From NCBI GenBank assembly GCA_019090885.1, contig JAHRVC010000027.1, forward strand, positions 1 to 32,056: a DNA stretch of 32,056 bases, given 5' to 3'. A program made the translations under genes and the position numbers. This stretch comes from Marinosulfonomonas sp. (GTDB lineage: Bacteria; Pseudomonadota; Alphaproteobacteria; Rhodobacterales; Rhodobacteraceae). Below the pieces are notes generated by a model. That model searched no databases and was not told the origin of the DNA. It saw only the letters and a program-made list of their open reading frames with translations. Within the stretch, counting starts at the first letter, position 1, and the number at the start of each line of letters is the position of its first letter. Shown one piece after another: positions 28,140-32,056 of the stretch.

Positions 28140-29267
28140 TTGCGCGCAGAAATAACGAATGCAGCCGAAGCAATCGGCAAATCTCTGGCGTTGCTTAAGC
28201 AACGGATGGATTGGGAAACCGCCAGCCACCGGCTGGAAGAATTTGACGCGATGATCGAAGACCCGGACCTGTGGAACGATCAGGCGCGGGCCCAGAAACT
28301 GATGCGTGACCGCCAGAACCTGATTGATGCCACTGCTGTTTGCACCGGGATCGGGCAAGAGCTGAACGACAATATCGAGATGATCGAGCTGGGCGAACTG
28401 GAGAATGATCAGGAGGTCGTGTCCGAAGCCGAAGCGGCCATTCTTGCGCTGGTCGAACGCGCGGCGCAAAAGGAAATTGAGGCACTGCTGAACGGCGAGG
28501 CGGACGGGAATGACACGTTTCTGGAGATTAATTCAGGGGCAGGTGGCACCGAAAGCTGTGACTGGGCGTCGATGCTGGCGCGGATGTATGTGCGTTGGGC
28601 CGAACAGCATGGCTATAAGGTCGAACTGATGTCGGAAAGCTCGGGTGAAGAGGCCGGGATAAAATCGGCGGCCTATAAGATCACCGGGCATAATGCCTAT
28701 GGCTGGCTGAAATCTGAAAGCGGTGTGCATCGGCTGGTGCGTATTTCACCATTTGATTCAGCCGCCCGGCGGCATACGTCGTTTTCCTCGGTCTGGGTCT
28801 ATCCGGTGGTGGATGACAACATCGAGGTTGATGTGAACCCATCCGATCTGCGGGTGGATACCTATCGTTCGTCCGGGGCTGGCGGGCAGCATGTGAACAC
28901 CACCGATTCTGCTGTCCGGATTACCCATTTACCAACCGGGATCGTTGTAACTTCCTCGGAAAAATCCCAGCATCAGAACCGGGCCAACGCGATGGCCGCG
29001 CTGAAATCCCGGCTGTATCAGATCGAGCTGGATCGCCGAAATGCCTCGATCCAGGAAGCCCATGAAAATAAGGGTGATGCGGGCTGGGGCAATCAAATCA
29101 GGTCTTATGTGTTGCAGCCTTATCAGATGGTCAAGGACCTGCGCACCAGCTTTGAGACGTCCGATACCCAAGGGGTTCTGGACGGAGATCTGGATGGGTT
29201 GATGGCGGCGACACTGGCGATGGATTTGTCTGGCAAGTCGCGCGCTGAGGCGCAGGGCGACGGGTAG
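28140..29267 (+). CDS. prfB: Peptide chain release factor 2
   Basis: RISPFDSAARRHTSF (SPF), YRSSGAGGQHVNTTDSAVRITHLPTGIVVTSSEKSQHQN (GGQ). Single uninterrupted frame from TTG 28140. Confidence 0.96.
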   Translation: MRAEITNAAEAIGKSLALLKQRMDWETASHRLEEFDAMIEDPDLWNDQARAQKLMRDRQNLIDATAVCTGIGQELNDNIEMIELGELENDQEVVSEAEAAILALVERAAQKEIEALLNGEADGNDTFLEINSGAGGTESCDWASMLARMYVRWAEQHGYKVELMSESSGEEAGIKSAAYKITGHNAYGWLKSESGVHRLVRISPFDSAARRHTSFSSVWVYPVVDDNIEVDVNPSDLRVDTYRSSGAGGQHVNTTDSAVRITHLPTGIVVTSSEKSQHQNRANAMAALKSRLYQIELDRRNASIQEAHENKGDAGWGNQIRSYVLQPYQMVKDLRTSFETSDTQGVLDGDLDGLMAATLAMDLSGKSRAEAQGDG

Positions 29268-29286
29268 ACTAACCGTTGCTCAAAGG

Positions 29287-29306
29287 TGGCCCGTGCCGGG
29301 CCATTT
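29287..29306 (+). terminator. Hairpin after prfB
   Basis: TGGCCCG-TGC-CGGGCCA then TTT; 7-bp perfect stem, short T-tract. Confidence 0.6.
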
Positions 29307-29382
29307 CCTTTGTCTCGTGTCCTCGGGGACACTCGGGCTGGCGCGTGTAGACACGGATTTATTAAAACACACCGGGCAAAGA

Positions 29383-29417
29383 AAAAAGGCGCGGCGGATC
29401 AACCGCTGCGCCTTTTT
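29383..29417. terminator. Bidirectional terminator between convergent prfB and bactofilin genes
   Basis: AAAAAGGCGCGGCGG-ATCAA-CCGCTGCGCCTTTTT; 15-bp stem with one G:U wobble. Confidence 0.85.
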
Positions 29418-29437
29418 GCAGAAATGAATAAGCTCGA

Positions 29438-29938
29438 TCAGGATTTTTCAGCCGGCTTTCCGGTTGGAACAGGTTTGGCCGACGCGGTCTGAAGCGGCTC
29501 TTCCTGACGCTGAACTGAGCCCTCGAAATGCGCACCGCTTTCGATGGCGATTGTTTTGTGGATGATGTCACCTTCGACCCGTGCGGTCGATGTCAGGCGC
29601 ACCTTCAGGCCACGGACCCGTCCGATCACCCGGCCGTTAACGACCACATCGTCAGCGATACATTCGCCTTTGACAGTGGCGCCTTCGCCGATGGTCAGCA
29701 AGTGAGCTCGGATGTCGCCCTCAATTGTGCCTTCAATCAATATGTCACCGGTTGTCTTTACGTTACCCTTAATTAAAAGGTCCGAAGACAAGGTGGATGC
29801 CGGTGGTTTGGCCTTTGGGGCCGACGGCTTGAATTCCGGCGCTGACGGTTTGCTTGTCGCGTCTGCGGGCGGAGTTGCTGCTGCTGTGTCGTCGCCGGTC
29901 TTTTGGCCGGGTTCGTTTATTCTGCTCTTAGAAAACAT
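29438..29938 (-). CDS. Bactofilin-family polymer-forming protein
   Basis: LSSDLLIKGNVKTTGDILIEGTIEGDIRAHLLTIGEGATVKGECIADDVVVNGRVIGRVRGLKVRLTSTARVEGDIIHKTIAIESGAHFEG, a beta-helix repeat pattern. Confidence 0.93.
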   Translation of the reverse strand: MFSKSRINEPGQKTGDDTAAATPPADATSKPSAPEFKPSAPKAKPPASTLSSDLLIKGNVKTTGDILIEGTIEGDIRAHLLTIGEGATVKGECIADDVVVNGRVIGRVRGLKVRLTSTARVEGDIIHKTIAIESGAHFEGSVQRQEEPLQTASAKPVPTGKPAEKS

Positions 29939-31247
29939 CGTTTGCTGCCTTGATATAAATCATCGGGTTTAGTGCTTTGCCGCCGTCACGGATTTCGTAG
30001 TGAAGATGCGTGCCGGTTGACCGTCCAGAACTTCCCATATCACCAATCCGGTCGCCGCGCGAGACTTTTTGCCCGACTTTGACACGGATTTGTGCCAAAT
30101 GGGCAAATCTTGTCTCTAGGCCAAACTCATGCTTGATCTTAATCAGGCGGCCATAACTGGTCTGCCAGCCCGCGTGAACCACGACGCCATCGGCTGTTGC
30201 ATAGATCGGCGTTCCATATGCAGCGGCAAAATCTGTGCCCGAGTGCATGCGTCCCCATCTGGGGCCAAATCCGCTGGTGTGGCGAAATGCAGATTTTACG
30301 GGCAACGAAAACGGCATCTTGTCGGCGGCGATCCGGTAAAGGTTCATCCTGTCCATTTTTTCAAGAATTCCATTGGCGCGCAGGCTGTCCGGATTGGGCG
30401 CTTGCCCACGGGTCGAAAACGTCAGTGGGCTAAGAGGGCCGCCCTGACCAGAATATCCGCGCCGAACGGTGTCCAGAATGCGCTCGGTTGGCATGCCCGA
30501 TGCGGCAAACATTTTGTCCAGCGGTGCCAACGACAGGCTGACAGCGTCTTCAAGTTGGCTGAAAATGCGGTCATTGCGTTCAAACAACAGCTTTTGTTCC
30601 AGCTCCAGTTCGGCCACATATACTTCGGTGTGAAGGGCCTTTGCGCTTATTGCGTCGCGTTGCAGGGCTGTCTGGTCCAGTGCGGCCGTCAGAAAATCAA
30701 GCGTTGCGGCCAGATCCGGATCAGAGGTTGTGAATTGGTCTGCCGAAAGGTTTGGGCCAAGACCGGCTTGGGCCACCTCTACTTGGGTGCGTGCGGCGTC
30801 GCGTTCGTGGATGGTGCGGCGCAGGGTGAACTGGATCACTTCGATCCCTTTTTCCATCTCTTTGCGGCGATCTTCGCTTGCTAATAGGGCCAGCTGCATC
30901 GACGATATCTGTTCAAGCGCGGTGTTAAAGCGGCTGCGCGCCATGCGGGCTTCGGTTGCACGGGTGTCGCGTTCCAGCGACAGATCATTCAGCCGCATTT
31001 CATATAGTTTCTGTTCGCGTTTGGCCTGCTCGCGAATGCTGCCCGACCCGATCGCGTCCATCAGCAAAAACGATGTTGCGATAATCGACCAAGAAACAAA
31101 CGTGATCCCACCAGCCCATGCGATCATCTGACTTGTCGGTGTCAGGCGAATGAACCGTGTTTCCGTATCTGACCGCACAAACAGCCGTTTTTCCGGAAAG
31201 TACTTTTCAAGTATCAGCCGAATTTTATGTACAATACGATTTGTCAA
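29928..31247 (-). CDS. M23-family peptidoglycan metallopeptidase with coiled-coil N-terminus
   Basis: 439 aa; TM helix, coiled coil, HTSGFGPRWGRMHSGTDFAAAYGTPIYATADGVVVHAG...GSSGRSTGTHLHYEIRDGGKALNPMIYI. 11-bp overlap with bactofilin. Confidence 0.94.
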   Translation of the reverse strand: MTNRIVHKIRLILEKYFPEKRLFVRSDTETRFIRLTPTSQMIAWAGGITFVSWSIIATSFLLMDAIGSGSIREQAKREQKLYEMRLNDLSLERDTRATEARMARSRFNTALEQISSMQLALLASEDRRKEMEKGIEVIQFTLRRTIHERDAARTQVEVAQAGLGPNLSADQFTTSDPDLAATLDFLTAALDQTALQRDAISAKALHTEVYVAELELEQKLLFERNDRIFSQLEDAVSLSLAPLDKMFAASGMPTERILDTVRRGYSGQGGPLSPLTFSTRGQAPNPDSLRANGILEKMDRMNLYRIAADKMPFSLPVKSAFRHTSGFGPRWGRMHSGTDFAAAYGTPIYATADGVVVHAGWQTSYGRLIKIKHEFGLETRFAHLAQIRVKVGQKVSRGDRIGDMGSSGRSTGTHLHYEIRDGGKALNPMIYIKAANDVF

Positions 31248-31423
31248 TTGCGTCCCTCATCGAACCACCCCAAGGTCATGTGCCGGAGCATCCCCAAATG
31301 CGACCCGACCCATTGTGCTTACAAATTGGTTGGCTTGGCTGCAAGATATTTGAGAAAAGATCACGCTATCAATTGGAAAACATTAAATTTTGGCGGGTTC
31401 CCGCCTAAAAAATCGGCGCAGTT

Positions 31424-32056
31424 TTAGTCAGTTACCGGTTTTTCGGTCAATGGCCAGTAGAAGTCGGGCGGCAAACCGGCGTCGGCCCGTTTTTCTTCGT
31501 TGAAGGGGGGACGCAGCGGACTGTGGAAATATTTTCGCACCAGATCGTGGAAAACCAGCTTTGGGTCTAGGTTCTCACGTCCGCACAGAAAGTTGAACCA
31601 TTTGGACCCGTAAGCGACATGGGCAACTTCTTCGCTGTAAATAGTTTCAAGGGCTTCAACGGCCTGACCCAAGTCAGCGCCGCGAAAGACCTTAATCATT
31701 GCCGGGGTGACATCCAGCCCTCGGGCTTCGAGCACCATAGGCACAACGGCCAAACGGCCCAGCAGGTCGTGGGCGGTATCGGTCGCGGCGCGCCACATTC
31801 CGGCGTGTGCGGGCAGGGCGCCATAGGTGCTGCCCAGATTTTCAAGGCAATCACAGATCAGATTGAAATGCTTGGCTTCCTCATCAGCGGCGCGCACCCA
31901 GTCGTCATAAAATCCGTCCGGCATTGGGGTATCGGTAAAGCGCGCTATTAGATCCCAATGCAGATCCACGGCGTTAAGTTCGATGTGGGCAACCGCATGC
32001 AGCAACGCGATCCGACCCGGTGCGGTGCCGGGACGGCGTTTTGGCACGTCACGTGG
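31424..32056 (-). CDS. DUF455 (ferritin-like) family protein, 5' end outside window (partial)
   Basis: ALLHAVAHIELNAVDLHWDLIARF...DDWVRAADEEAKHFNLICDCLENLGSTYGALPAHAGMW...LEARGLDVTPAMI. The frame is open to the window edge. Confidence 0.87.
   Translation of the reverse strand, partial: PRDVPKRRPGTAPGRIALLHAVAHIELNAVDLHWDLIARFTDTPMPDGFYDDWVRAADEEAKHFNLICDCLENLGSTYGALPAHAGMWRAATDTAHDLLGRLAVVPMVLEARGLDVTPAMIKVFRGADLGQAVEALETIYSEEVAHVAYGSKWFNFLCGRENLDPKLVFHDLVRKYFHSPLRPPFNEEKRADAGLPPDFYWPLTEKPVTD

Noticed and set aside
28140-28260. Programmed +1 frameshift in prfB
   Set aside because: RF2 is open in a single frame from TTG 28140 and no in-frame CTT-TGA-type slippery stop is seen.
31385-31415. 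GGCGGGTTCCCGCC hairpin flanked by T and A runs near the DUF455 3' end
   Set aside because: Tiny loop and no proper T-tract in the direction of DUF455 transcription; not a convincing terminator.

Overview
This 32 kb window looks like chromosomal sequence from an alphaproteobacterium of the Rhodobacterales/Roseobacter type. That assignment is inferred from gene content and protein character; no search was run. Most of it is ordinary core genome: moxR-like ATPase, dksA-like, tpiA, Fe-S assembly genes, tgt, lon, HU-like, mdaB-like, M20 peptidase, hemA, rodZ-like, ispG, dsbA-like, amiC-like, mrcA, prfB, bactofilin, M23 peptidase, DUF455, plus tRNA-Val(UAC) and tRNA-Asp(GUC). Two regions stand out. 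(1) At 6555-8064 a SatD-family gene and a DUF3307 membrane-protein gene sit between two Fe-S assembly genes. Each is preceded by a matching 47-bp module, GCAAG-N8-CTTGC-N11-GCAAG-N8-CTTGC (one arm has a single mismatch), which begins exactly 5 nt after the stop codon of the upstream gene. SatD appears to pair a degenerate nucleotidyl-cyclase-like domain with a C-terminal HTH, so this may be an undescribed autoregulated sensor/membrane cassette. (2) A ~2.1 kb visibly AT-richer island at 13607-15734 carries one GT-C-like membrane glycosyltransferase and no visible integrase. It is bounded by the tRNA-Val 3' end and an exact 25-bp copy of it.
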